Source: Psychrobacillus psychrodurans (GTDB lineage: Bacteria > Bacillota > Bacilli > Bacillales_A > Planococcaceae). From it: a stretch of DNA of 64,000 nt. Positions 55,220-63,832 of the stretch are shown in pieces. Where the stretch lies: the NCBI RefSeq assembly GCF_027563345.1, contig NZ_JAMKBK010000004.1; one strand, given 5' to 3'. Position 1 is the stretch's first letter, and every line of letters starts with the position of its first letter. Position numbers and translations under genes: made by a program. The notes below the pieces were generated by a model. It was not told the DNA's origin. It was given only the letters and a program-made list of their open reading frames with translations, and searched no databases.

Positions 55220-56909
55220 CTCGCTCTACCTGCTGTAAATAGCCGGCTATAAATTGGCTAACCGATGAACAATAAGGTAGACTAAGCGCCGTTGTAAGCT
55301 GTACAACTTGAGGGGCTTTAATATGACCAGCAGCCATAATGCCGTGGTTTTGGAAAATGCGCTCGCTCGTATCATCAGCCAGTATACAGCCATTCGATAG
55401 TACAACGACACGGCTAGACCACTCTGCTACTAGCTCCATATCATGTGTTGCAATGACAATTGTCTGAACATATTTCTTCAGCTCCAGTAGCATGTTAAGA
55501 ACGTGTTGCTTCGTAGCGATATCGAGATTTGCAGTAGGCTCATCCAACAATAAAATTTTAGGCCGCATCGCAGCTCCAATAGCTAACGAAACACGACGCT
55601 GCTGTCCACCGCTCAAAAGCCGAGCATCTTGATCCTGTAAATCAACTAGCTCAAATGTTTCCAATAATTCATCCACATAGGTTTCATAATCATTAACTTT
55701 GCGTGATTTTAAATAGAAGCTAATTTCCTTTCGCACACTATCCTCAATAAACATTTCTTCTGGGTTTTGAAAAATAAAGCCCATATCTTGAGCTAATTTT
55801 TCAGGCATTGCCCGTGCAATTAACTGCTCCTGAATATACAATTCTCCACTTGTAGGTCGAACAATACCTGCAATGACCTTCAACAAAGTGGATTTCCCTG
55901 CGCCGTTATTGCCGACGAGTGCGATATGCTCATGCGTAGAAAGCTCTAAAGAGATATTTTGTAACACGAGTTTATTATTCTCAAGCCTTTGGTTATAGGC
56001 TAACTCAATATTGTTGAGCTGTACCATTGGCTTTGTATGCTGTGGTATATGATGCACAGTAGCCTGCTGCTTCCACGGACTAGCTTTAAATGTTTGGATT
56101 GACTGCTTTAAGGTAACAGGGTACGGCTGCTTTAGCTGTAGGGAATGAGCGATTTGCGTAACCTGTGGTGGAAAAATATTACGTTCCAATAATTCCTCTA
56201 CGCAATTGAGAGCAGCAACTGTTTCTTTCTTCCATAGAACCTGACCCTTATCAAGTAGCATCACATGACTGCAATACTCCGCAATAAAATCAGTATGATG
56301 CTCGATTACAACAATTGTCATACCGTAGTCTGTATGAAGTTTTTTTAACACTTCATAAATTTGCTCTGCATGATGTGGGTCGAGCTGTGCAATCGGTTCG
56401 TCAATAACTAATAGTTTTGGTCGCATTGCAATTGCACCGGCAAGTGCTAATAAGTGCTGCTGACCGCCACTTAGGCGCCAAATGAATTCGTTCTTTACAT
56501 CGAGAAGGCCAGTAACTTCGAGAGCCCATAAACCACGCTCTTTATAATCGTCCAGTCCATAGTTCAAGGGCATAAAGCAAGCATCTTCTAAAGCGGTAGG
56601 GCGTAGCAATTGGTTTTGAAAATCCTGATACACATAGCCAATTGACTGGGAAAGGGTGGCGACATCAGTTGTAGTAGTACAAACTCCGTCTAAAGTCACT
56701 TTTCCCGTATAATCGCCAACGTAAAAGTGTGGGATTAGCCCATTGAATGCCTTACATAATGTCGATTTTCCAGATCCATTGCCACCGATAATCGCTAGAA
56801 ATTCCCCTTCATTAATTGTGCATGTGAGATCCTTTAATATAAATTTTTCTTCCCCAGGATAGCGAAAGGTCAAGTCTTGGCATTCAATTAGTGGTTTAAG
56901 AGAGGTCAT
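55197..56909 (-). CDS. ECF transporter fused double ATPase
   Basis: 570 aa with two ABC modules. First: Walker A GGNGSGKST (Lys48), signature LSGGQQHLLALAGAIAMRPK, Walker B LLVIDEP. Second: GNNGAGKST (about 331-339), signature LSGGQQRRVSLAIGAAMRPK, Walker B ILLLDEPT. Energy-coupling factor A1-A2 in one chain. Overlaps the S-component gene by 14 nt. Separate EcfA1 and EcfA2 is the rule for the shared Firmicute module, so a fused ATPase suggests a dedicated (group I) transporter. Confidence 0.9.
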   Translation of the reverse strand: MTSLKPLIECQDLTFRYPGEEKFILKDLTCTINEGEFLAIIGGNGSGKSTLCKAFNGLIPHFYVGDYTGKVTLDGVCTTTTDVATLSQSIGYVYQDFQNQLLRPTALEDACFMPLNYGLDDYKERGLWALEVTGLLDVKNEFIWRLSGGQQHLLALAGAIAMRPKLLVIDEPIAQLDPHHAEQIYEVLKKLHTDYGMTIVVIEHHTDFIAEYCSHVMLLDKGQVLWKKETVAALNCVEELLERNIFPPQVTQIAHSLQLKQPYPVTLKQSIQTFKASPWKQQATVHHIPQHTKPMVQLNNIELAYNQRLENNKLVLQNISLELSTHEHIALVGNNGAGKSTLLKVIAGIVRPTSGELYIQEQLIARAMPEKLAQDMGFIFQNPEEMFIEDSVRKEISFYLKSRKVNDYETYVDELLETFELVDLQDQDARLLSGGQQRRVSLAIGAAMRPKILLLDEPTANLDIATKQHVLNMLLELKKYVQTIVIATHDMELVAEWSSRVVVLSNGCILADDTSERIFQNHGIMAAGHIKAPQVVQLTTALSLPYCSSVSQFIAGYLQQVERGVHVGMG

Positions 56910-57753
56910 GTGAATCTTCCCGTCCTTTTTTCATCATTAACCAAAGCGTTATACACACACATATAACAGCGACGCAAATAACTCCCCAAATAACCCCAAT
57001 GCCATAAGTATCTACAAACTCTGGCTCCCAACTCCCTATGTTGAAGTCCATTTCAGATAACAAAGCAATACCAAATGCTAAGAGGGAAAGAAGGGCACTC
57101 ATGACTAAAAATTTTGGTGTAATTACATCACTCACTCGGAAATTGGTAGCAGTTCGTGGCTTTAATCCGAGCAATGGCTCTACTTTACCGTAAAGGCGTG
57201 GCACTAAGTAAAGTGCAGGTAAAACTGTAAATAAAGTACCTGTTAATAAAAGATCCGTTAAAAACTCGACACCCTCCACAATGAAAATACTTTCTGCAAG
57301 ACCAGGTACAGCCTCGAATTCTTCTACTCCAATGACAACTTTTAAAATATCTACAATTGTACTTAGAACAAGGAATAGTCCATAGCCTAAAATCGCCCCT
57401 ACAGCGACCTGTGCTTTGCTTTTCGGATTTCGAACAAGCAAGCCGCCTACAATCATCCCAACTGAGAATAAAATGAATTTCTCGATTTCTCCGATGCCAC
57501 CAAACTGTCCAAGCATAAGTTCACCAAAAATAATTTCTCCAGTTGCAGCACCGATTGCTGCGTAGAATGGGTGGAACAACATACAAAGTGCTAATGGAAT
57601 AAATGCGAAACAATCAATTTGGAGTTCAATCGGACCGAGCTGAACAGATGGTATCAATTCTGTAAACATGTTACTTAATCCATAAAGCGACATAGACAAA
57701 ATAAAGATCATCATTTTTTGAGACTGTGTAAAAGTTGCTTGTTCTTTTAACAT
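56896..57753 (-). CDS. ECF transporter substrate-binding (S) component
   Basis: 285 aa with about six to eight membrane segments; longer than the ~200-aa typical S component because of a C-terminal extension with extra helices (from about residue 215). It opens LKEQATFTQSQKMMIFILSMSLYGLSNMFTELIPSVQLGPIELQIDCFAFIPLALCMLFHPFYAAIGAATGE. Substrate not recognised. AGGAGGATTTAT ribosome binding site. First gene of the operon, adjacent to an RpiR regulator and a 26-bp palindrome, which hints at a sugar- or sugar-phosphate-related ligand. Confidence 0.75.
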   Translation of the reverse strand: MLKEQATFTQSQKMMIFILSMSLYGLSNMFTELIPSVQLGPIELQIDCFAFIPLALCMLFHPFYAAIGAATGEIIFGELMLGQFGGIGEIEKFILFSVGMIVGGLLVRNPKSKAQVAVGAILGYGLFLVLSTIVDILKVVIGVEEFEAVPGLAESIFIVEGVEFLTDLLLTGTLFTVLPALYLVPRLYGKVEPLLGLKPRTATNFRVSDVITPKFLVMSALLSLLAFGIALLSEMDFNIGSWEPEFVDTYGIGVIWGVICVAVICVCITLWLMMKKGREDSHDLS

Positions 57754-57855
57754 ATAAATCCTCCTCTAATATTTTGAATTTATAGTCAGTATGAAGGTGC
57801 AATGTAAATGATTGATTACTAGAGTATTTTTGATTTGTAAATTTTCAAAATAATC

Positions 57856-57881
57856 ATAAATGAAAAATATTTTTCATTTAT
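57856..57881. promoter_or_regulatory. 26-bp perfect palindrome, putative RpiR operator
   Basis: The sequence is a perfect inverted repeat with core TGAAAAATATTTTTCA, the TGAAA-N6-TTTCA type commonly bound by RpiR-family regulators. It lies between the divergent ECF operon and the rpiR-like gene, just before the latter's ribosome binding site. Confidence 0.6.
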
Positions 57882-57903
57882 ACTATATAAAGAGGTGATG
57901 GAT

Positions 57904-58734
57904 ATGAATAATCAACAAAACTTTTCTGATTTTACGAAAAGCGAGCGAAAAATAGCCGACTTCATTGAAAAAAATAAGAATGCTGTCATGTATTTAAACG
58001 AAACGGAGCTAGCCTCCACTCTAGGGAGCAGCAATGCCACACTCTCCCGATTTTGGCGTAAAATTGGATACCGAAATTTTAAGGAGTTCAAGAAACGATA
58101 TTTAGAGCAACAGGTGATCACTCCGAAAACAAAATTTGAACGTATTTTGGCAAAGGTAGAAGACAATGGCAAGTCGCTTCAACAATCGATATTCGATTTT
58201 GTACAATACCAGCTAACAGATACACTTGAACATATCGACGAAACGCAAAGTCAAATTTGTGTTAAGCGTATTGCTACATGTCGCAAGCTCTTTATATATG
58301 CACCAACCTCATCAACGGGATTGGGCTTTTTACTGAAACATCGGCTAATGCGTTTTGGAATTGATGTAGTAATATTAGCGAGCTATGATCAGGAGCTTTT
58401 TGAGCAAATCCTACATTTACAAGAAAATGATTGTGTATTCGTATTTGGCTTTGTGAAGCTGACGAGGGAAGCGGCGATTTTACTGGATCATGCGAAAGAA
58501 ATCCAGAGCCATAGCATAGTTCTTACCGATAACATCGTGCATGAATTTCAAACACGTTGTACGCAAACTTTCTATGTGAACCGCGGCGATTTAGAGGAAT
58601 TCCACTCTATGGTAGCAGCTACATTTTTTATCGAACATTTAATCGTCTCATTAGGACAAATGAAAAGTGAGAAAGCATTGGGCAATCTAGAGTATTTGAA
58701 TAATTTACGTGAAAAATATAAAAATGGGAGGTAA
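57904..58734 (+). CDS. RpiR-family transcriptional regulator
   Basis: 276 aa: N-terminal HTH (FTKSERKIADFIEKNKNAVMYLNETELASTLGSSNATLSRFWRKIGYRNFKEFK) and a C-terminal SIS domain (RKLFIYAPTSSTGLGFLLKHRLMRFGIDVVIL) for phosphosugar sensing. ATG 57904 follows GAGG by 8 nt; earlier GTG/ATG candidates overlap the site. Divergent from the ECF-PHP operon, which it probably controls. Confidence 0.82.
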   Translation: MNNQQNFSDFTKSERKIADFIEKNKNAVMYLNETELASTLGSSNATLSRFWRKIGYRNFKEFKKRYLEQQVITPKTKFERILAKVEDNGKSLQQSIFDFVQYQLTDTLEHIDETQSQICVKRIATCRKLFIYAPTSSTGLGFLLKHRLMRFGIDVVILASYDQELFEQILHLQENDCVFVFGFVKLTREAAILLDHAKEIQSHSIVLTDNIVHEFQTRCTQTFYVNRGDLEEFHSMVAATFFIEHLIVSLGQMKSEKALGNLEYLNNLREKYKNGR

Positions 58735-58807
58735 GGGGAAGAATGCGCTTGTCTTAATGTACTAAGTGAACAACACCCATGATTAAATTAATTGTAAGCC
58801 ACATATG

Positions 58808-58848
58808 AAAATGCTCAGGAAGTTATTAACTTCACGGGCATTTTTTCG
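58808..58848. terminator. Terminator after the RpiR gene
   Basis: AAATGCTCAGGAAGTTATT and AACTTCACGGGCATTT arms with a few mismatches and TTTTTTCGTT after it; related to the hairpin at 53537. Confidence 0.7.
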
Positions 58849-58917
58849 TTCGTTAATTAGTTTCATAATTACTTAATCCAATTACAAATTTTTAGTCGTT
58901 TTTAGAGAGGTCGATTC

Positions 58918-58966
58918 AGTTGATTGGAGGGGGAGGAGGCGACTCCAGCCTCCAGCGGAAACATAA
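58918..58966. repeat. Half copy of the Bacillales repeat
   Basis: GTTGATTGGAGGGGGAGGAG then GCGACTCCAGCCTCCAGCGGAAA is the reverse-oriented end of the repeat at 4851-4986 with the rest deleted. The surrounding spacer 58849-59059 is otherwise AT-rich. Confidence 0.6.
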
Positions 58967-58999
58967 TGTAATTAAAATATTGTTTTAAATTATATAATA

Positions 59000-59012
59000 G
59001 TGTATTATACAC
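59000..59012. promoter_or_regulatory. PadR-type operator candidate
   Basis: GTGTATTATACAC, a near-palindrome with 5-bp arms, repeated in looser form (AGTGTACG, ATAGTATA) just downstream, 48 nt before the PadR gene. Autoregulation by PadR-family proteins is common; the exact operator is inference. Confidence 0.4.
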
Positions 59013-59059
59013 AGTATAATATAGTGTACGACGCATAGTATAAAGTAGTGAGGTGAAAT

Positions 59060-59407
59060 ATGGAAAAATTGCTAGGTTCATTAATAACTGAGTTACGCAG
59101 AGGAACATTGACGCTTGCTGTATTGAGTCAGCTCCGAACACCGCAATATGGATATTCATTAGTGCAATTACTAGAAGAATCGAGTGTTACCATCGAGCAA
59201 AGTACCTTATATCCTTTGCTTCGCCGATTAGAAAAACAAGAATTAGTTGAGAGCAGCTGGGATACAACGGAGAGCAGACCAAGAAAATATTACGTATTAA
59301 GCGAATATGGTGTTGAGATTTTGGAGCAGCTAAAAGCCGAGTGGGAAAAATCAACGAAGGAACTTCAAAAATTATTAAAAGGAGATGTGGGGAATGCAAC
59401 TGATTGA
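59060..59407 (+). CDS. PadR-family regulator
   Basis: 115 aa winged-helix protein: LITELRRGTLTLAVLSQLRTPQYGYSLVQLLEESSVTIEQSTLYPLLRRLEKQELVESSW...PRKYYVLSEYGVEILEQLKAEW. GAGGTGA ribosome binding site. It overlaps the next gene by 14 nt; PadR plus HAAS-domain membrane protein is a common sensor pair in Firmicutes. Confidence 0.9.
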   Translation: MEKLLGSLITELRRGTLTLAVLSQLRTPQYGYSLVQLLEESSVTIEQSTLYPLLRRLEKQELVESSWDTTESRPRKYYVLSEYGVEILEQLKAEWEKSTKELQKLLKGDVGNATD

Positions 59408-60404
59408 TATTTATATACAGGAAGTGACGAGAAGACTTCCGGAAAAAAGTCGTGGTGACATCGCTCTTGAATTAAGGTCAACCATTGAAGATATACTCCC
59501 AGAAAATTACTCGGAGAAAGAAGTGAAAGAGGTTCTCAAAAATCTAGGAAATCCAGCATCACTTGCTAGTGAATACTCGGAACAACCGATGCATTTAATA
59601 GGTCCTAGATATTTTGATATGTATACGACTCTTTTGAAAATAGTTACACCAATCGTGGCGATACTAACATTTTTTGTTTTTATTGTGGAAAATATAATAA
59701 CTTATGGTGGAGAAGAAGACATTGTTAGCGGTAGTATTAACGTGATCATACTGATTCTAGGGCATGGTACTTGGAGTATAATCAGTGCAGTGATTCAGAC
59801 TTTCTTTTGGATTACGCTCGTTTTTGCTATTTTGGAGCGCACGGATACTTCGAAGGAAAAATCACCGCTTACACCGGGTTGGACAGAATGGACACCTGAT
59901 GATTTAAAAAGTCTTCCACTTATTTCAAAAGAGAAAAAAATTTCCACGTTAGATATTTTTGGCAGCCTGTTGTGGATTGCCATTTTTATCGGAGTCTATT
60001 TTAATGCTAGTCATTTAATAGGTATTTATGAAAAAGTACAAGGCAAAATACAGCTAATTATCCCTACATTCAATCAGGAAGTATTACAATCCTTTTGGCT
60101 AATCATAATAGTTGCTTTAATAATAGAAATTGCTTTTGTATTTTATAAACTCATCGCTCGTCAATGGACATCTAAATTGGCAATTATGAATACGGTTAGA
60201 AATATAGTCTCTACCATTGTATTTATCGTTATTATTAGTACTGATCAGCTTATAAATGATGAGTTTTATATGTATATAGAGGATTTGTTGAATTTATCAT
60301 TTGAACTAAAAAACTCTGTCATCATCATTAGTATTGTGCTGTGGTTATTCATTGGCATTCTCGATATTGTACAAGGATTTAGAAAAGGTAAGACGAAATT
60401 GTAA
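59394..60404 (+). CDS. HAAS-domain membrane protein
   Basis: 336 aa. N-terminal HAAS-like helical domain (IYIQEVTRRLPEKSRGDIALELRSTIEDILPENYSEKEVKEVLKNLGNPASLASEY, about residues 5-62) followed by about six membrane helices with loop regions. ATG 59394 follows AAAAGGAG (the ATG at 59385 overlaps the site). Coupled to padR. Members are thought to transduce signals to the PadR regulator; the stimulus is unknown. Confidence 0.78.
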   Translation: MQLIDIYIQEVTRRLPEKSRGDIALELRSTIEDILPENYSEKEVKEVLKNLGNPASLASEYSEQPMHLIGPRYFDMYTTLLKIVTPIVAILTFFVFIVENIITYGGEEDIVSGSINVIILILGHGTWSIISAVIQTFFWITLVFAILERTDTSKEKSPLTPGWTEWTPDDLKSLPLISKEKKISTLDIFGSLLWIAIFIGVYFNASHLIGIYEKVQGKIQLIIPTFNQEVLQSFWLIIIVALIIEIAFVFYKLIARQWTSKLAIMNTVRNIVSTIVFIVIISTDQLINDEFYMYIEDLLNLSFELKNSVIIISIVLWLFIGILDIVQGFRKGKTKL

Positions 60405-60408
60405 TCTC

Positions 60409-60487
60409 CCCTGTGTAAGAAACATTCATGTTAATTCAAACAAACGTGAATGTTGTAATTTTCACGTTTGTTTCTTACACAGGGAAC
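60409..60487. repeat. 79-bp palindromic element, copy 1
   Basis: Starts CCCTGTGTAAGAAAC and ends with its reverse complement GTTTCTTACACAGGG plus AAC. Inside are further pairings (AACATTCA/TGAATGTT, CAAACGTGAA/TTCACGTTTG). Identical by eye to 62511-62589. The ribosome binding site of the next gene follows immediately. Confidence 0.9.
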
Positions 60488-60500
60488 CGGAGGTCTATTC

Positions 60501-61640
60501 ATGTATTTCCTTAGAAGCATATTTAAAAAGGTGAGCTTCAAGCAGAAAATCTTTTTCACCGTACTCCTATGTTGTTTTATAGGTTCAGTTATTTTTGTTT
60601 TTAATAACTACTCTTTCTATGAACGCCCACTAGCTAAGGTAGTAAAAACCACTATAGAAGATGTGTCGAAAGTAAATAGTGTAAATGGTATTGAAGATAA
60701 ATTATATACACAGCATATTATTGCTGAATTAAGAAATGGTGAGAATAAAGGCAAGGAGATTCATTTGATAAATGAATACTCCCAATCTAAAGCCTATGAC
60801 CATGAGTTTCAAATTGGAAATGAATTATTTATTAAAATTGATGAGCAGATGGAAAAAGATACGGAATTAACTGGGACCATTCTGGAAGTTAAGCGTGATA
60901 AATATTTGTTGTTAGTTGGATGGTTATTTATTTTTATATTGTTGATAGTAGGAAAAAGGCAGGGGCTATTTTCGTTCATTAGTTTAGCTTTTAATGCTGT
61001 AATATTATCATTTGCATTGGATATCTACATCCAAACCTCCAATCAAAGTCTATTATGGATTTGCGGGATTAGTGTAATTATATTTACGGTTGTTTCTCTG
61101 TTACTAGCTAACGGCTTAAATGATAAAACCTATGCAGCGATTATAGCAACTTTGCTAGGAACTTTTATTTCACTGTTGATTACATACCTGGTTCTATTAA
61201 TAACAGGAGAAAAGGGGCTTCGATATGAGGAAATGCAGTTTATCACCCGCCCATATCGGCTAGTTTTTATGGCAGGGCTGTTCCTCGGCTCTTTAGGGGC
61301 TGTGATGGATGTAGCTATTACCATGTCTTCTTCGATTTTCGGATTGTATGAGAAAAATAATGATATCACAGTAAAAGCGCTTATAACTTCAGGAATGGAA
61401 ATCGGAAAAGATATTATGGGAACGATGACTAATATTTTGTTTTTTGCCTATGTAAGTGGTTCGATTCCCACTCTTGTTTTGTATTTTAAGAACGCCGCTC
61501 CGTTTGGTTATACGCTTTCCTTAACTCTTTCGTTGGAATTGGCTCGTGCGTTAGCTGGAGGAATTGGAATTGTGTTAACCATTCCTATTGGTCTCTATAC
61601 GACATTATTTTTCGTGAATAGAAAGAGGGCAAGACAATGA
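60501..61640 (+). CDS. YibE/F family membrane protein (first)
   Basis: 379 aa. A helix at the N-terminus, a soluble extracytoplasmic part (about 35-140), then about seven membrane helices with the family motif GSLGAVMDVAITMSSSIFGLYEKN..ITVKALITSGMEIGKDIMGTMTNILFFAY. ATG 60501 follows CGGAGG; the longer frame from 60468 runs through the repeat. Overlaps the second YibE/F gene at ATGA. Function unknown, though the family is predicted to transport. Confidence 0.82.
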   Translation: MYFLRSIFKKVSFKQKIFFTVLLCCFIGSVIFVFNNYSFYERPLAKVVKTTIEDVSKVNSVNGIEDKLYTQHIIAELRNGENKGKEIHLINEYSQSKAYDHEFQIGNELFIKIDEQMEKDTELTGTILEVKRDKYLLLVGWLFIFILLIVGKRQGLFSFISLAFNAVILSFALDIYIQTSNQSLLWICGISVIIFTVVSLLLANGLNDKTYAAIIATLLGTFISLLITYLVLLITGEKGLRYEEMQFITRPYRLVFMAGLFLGSLGAVMDVAITMSSSIFGLYEKNNDITVKALITSGMEIGKDIMGTMTNILFFAYVSGSIPTLVLYFKNAAPFGYTLSLTLSLELARALAGGIGIVLTIPIGLYTTLFFVNRKRARQ

Positions 61641-62401
61641 ATGTATTAGTGCTACTGGCAGGGATACTACTCTTCTTGATGACCATTATTGGAGGGAGAA
61701 AAGGAGTACGATCTTTTTTAGCTATATTTTTCAACTTTGGTGTCATCATGATCACGGTCGTTTTGATGAACGATCCGACTATTGATCCAGTGATATTAAC
61801 AATAATTGCTTGTGTAGTAATCAGCTGCATCAATCTTTTCTATATTAATGGAGTGAACAGCAAAACAAAAACAGCTTTTCTCTCAACGATTATCTGTACC
61901 GTTATCTTACTTTTGTTTATTATCTTTATCACTAACAAGGCAATGATCCAAGGATTCGGGGAAGAAGAAATAGGGGAACTTGGAATGTTCTCTTTATTAG
62001 TAGAAGTAGATTTTGTGAAAATTACTGTATCTGTAATTATTATGAGTACGATTGGTGCTATAACCGATACAGCCATAGCCGTTTCATCTCCTATGCGGGA
62101 AATCCATTTTCATCATCCGAACATTACCCGAAAAGAATTGTTTCTTTCGGGATTAAGTATTGGTAGAGATATATTAGGAACAAGTGCAAATACACTGTTC
62201 TTTGCCTTCTTTGGAGGTTATTTAGCATTACTTATATGGTTTAAAGATTTATCTTACTCTATAGGGGAAGTTGTGAATTCCAAGATCTTTAGTTCTGAAA
62301 TGATTACCATCCTTTGTGCTGGAATTGGTGTAACACTGGTTATCCCAATTACCACGTGGATTACGGCTTACTTTTTTGTGAGAAACAAAGAAAATAGCTA
62401 A
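61637..62401 (+). CDS. YibE/F family membrane protein (second)
   Basis: 254 aa, about seven membrane helices, translationally coupled to the first. Conserved STIGAITDTAIAVSSPMREIHFHHPNITRKELFLSGLSIGRDILGTSANTLFFAFFGGYL mirrors the first protein's motif, so the pair arose by duplication or acts as a heteromer. Followed by a terminator at 62457. Confidence 0.85.
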   Translation: MNVLVLLAGILLFLMTIIGGRKGVRSFLAIFFNFGVIMITVVLMNDPTIDPVILTIIACVVISCINLFYINGVNSKTKTAFLSTIICTVILLLFIIFITNKAMIQGFGEEEIGELGMFSLLVEVDFVKITVSVIIMSTIGAITDTAIAVSSPMREIHFHHPNITRKELFLSGLSIGRDILGTSANTLFFAFFGGYLALLIWFKDLSYSIGEVVNSKIFSSEMITILCAGIGVTLVIPITTWITAYFFVRNKENS

Positions 62402-62456
62402 GGATATTAGATGAAAGTACCCTTATGATGGGTATGCATTAAAATACAACATATTT

Positions 62457-62488
62457 AACCTCCAAACTATTTAGTTTGGAGGTTTTCT
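62457..62488 (+). terminator. Terminator after the YibE/F pair
   Basis: AACCTCCAAACT and AGTTTGGAGGTT form a perfect 12-bp stem, then TTCTTTG. Confidence 0.9.
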
Positions 62489-62510
62489 TTGTAGTCTACC
62501 CTGTAGTCTT

Positions 62511-62589
62511 CCCTGTGTAAGAAACATTCATGTTAATTCAAACAAACGTGAATGTTGTAATTTTCACGTTTGTTTCTTACACAGGGAAC
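62511..62589. repeat. 79-bp palindromic element, copy 2
   Basis: Same sequence as 60409-60487, in the same orientation, 170 nt upstream of the siderophore-binding gene. Confidence 0.9.
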
Positions 62590-62652
62590 ATTAAGTTTAA
62601 ATTTCTCTATAAGAATATATTGACATGTTAACCAAAAAACATTAAATTTAAA

Positions 62653-62667
62653 TGAGAATGATAATCA
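62653..62667. promoter_or_regulatory. Fur box
   Basis: TGAGAATGATAATCA matches the GATAATGATAATCATTATC-type Fur consensus. It lies about 95 nt before the binding-protein start. Confidence 0.75.
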
Positions 62668-62761
62668 ATATTATTTCATTGTATATGAGTATATTTAAGC
62701 ATTAATAGAAATTATACATTTTAATATAGTTGATAATTTTATAGAAGAGGAAGGGTTACAT

Positions 62762-63832
62762 ATGCAAAACAAAAAATCTTTTATACCAATGCTTGCAATG
62801 GCTATTTTTGCTATTTTAGTACTAGTAGGATGTTCAGATGAGTCATCAACTAAAGAGGTAGATAGCAAAGAGAAAGATTCTTCAACTGAAACTGAAAAGG
62901 CAACTGAAACAGAATCACAATATCCGATCACTATTAAACACGCATTAGGGGAGGCAGTGCTTGAAAGTAAACCAGAGCGTGTTGTAACGATACAATGGGC
63001 AAACCACGATATCGCTTTAGCACTTGGTGTTGTTCCTGTTGGTTTTTCAGCAGCAAACTTCGGTGTTCAAGATGATAGTGGTTTATTACCATGGACGAAA
63101 GAAAAGTTAGATGAACTTAAAGTTACAGAACCAAACGTTTTTCAAGATACGGATGGTCTAGATTTTGAAGCCATTTCAGATGCAAATCCAGACGTAATTC
63201 TTGCTGCATACTCAGGTATTACTCCAGAAGATTATGAAACATTAACACAAATTGCACCAGTTGTAGCTTATCCAACTTCACCATGGACAACTACTTGGCG
63301 TGAACAGGTTGAATTTAATGCAGCAGGTATGGGAATGAAAGAAGAAGGCGAACAATTAATTAAAGACACAGAAAACTTAGTTGCTGAAAAATTAAAAGCT
63401 TATCCACAAATCGAAGGCAAAAAAGTAGTATGGGTTAACTTCTCAGCGCAAGATTTATCACAATTACACATTTATACACCAGTTGATTCACGTGTAGCGT
63501 TTTTAGAGGAATTAGGGCTAACAATTCCTGAAAGCATTTCATCATTAATTACGGATCCAAAAAGCTACTCATTAAATTTAAGTACAGAAAATGTGGAAGC
63601 TTTGTTTGATGCAGATATCATCGTTGGATATGGTGATGAGGAATTATACAATACAATTAAAGCGGATCCTTTACTTGGGAAAATTCCTGCAGTTGAAAGA
63701 GGTTCTGTAGCGTTTATTACAAGTGATACTCCATTGGTAGCAGCTGGAACTCCAAATCCACTTTCTATCGCATATACAATTGACGAGTATCTAGAACTAA
63801 TCGGAGGAGCTATAGACAAAATCAATGAATAG
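62762..63832 (+). CDS. Siderophore ABC transporter substrate-binding lipoprotein
   Basis: 356 aa with signal and lipobox (LVLVGC), a Ser/Thr/Glu-rich linker, and a class III periplasmic-binding fold: PITIKHALGEAVLESKPERVVTIQWANHDIALALGVVPVG, DFEAISDANPDVILAAYSGI, and C-terminal SIAYTIDEYLELI. It would capture a ferric siderophore, perhaps of catecholate or xenosiderophore type, for the FecCD-type permease that follows. GAGGAAGGG ribosome binding site; Fur box upstream. Specific ligand unknown. Confidence 0.88.
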   Translation: MQNKKSFIPMLAMAIFAILVLVGCSDESSTKEVDSKEKDSSTETEKATETESQYPITIKHALGEAVLESKPERVVTIQWANHDIALALGVVPVGFSAANFGVQDDSGLLPWTKEKLDELKVTEPNVFQDTDGLDFEAISDANPDVILAAYSGITPEDYETLTQIAPVVAYPTSPWTTTWREQVEFNAAGMGMKEEGEQLIKDTENLVAEKLKAYPQIEGKKVVWVNFSAQDLSQLHIYTPVDSRVAFLEELGLTIPESISSLITDPKSYSLNLSTENVEALFDADIIVGYGDEELYNTIKADPLLGKIPAVERGSVAFITSDTPLVAAGTPNPLSIAYTIDEYLELIGGAIDKINE

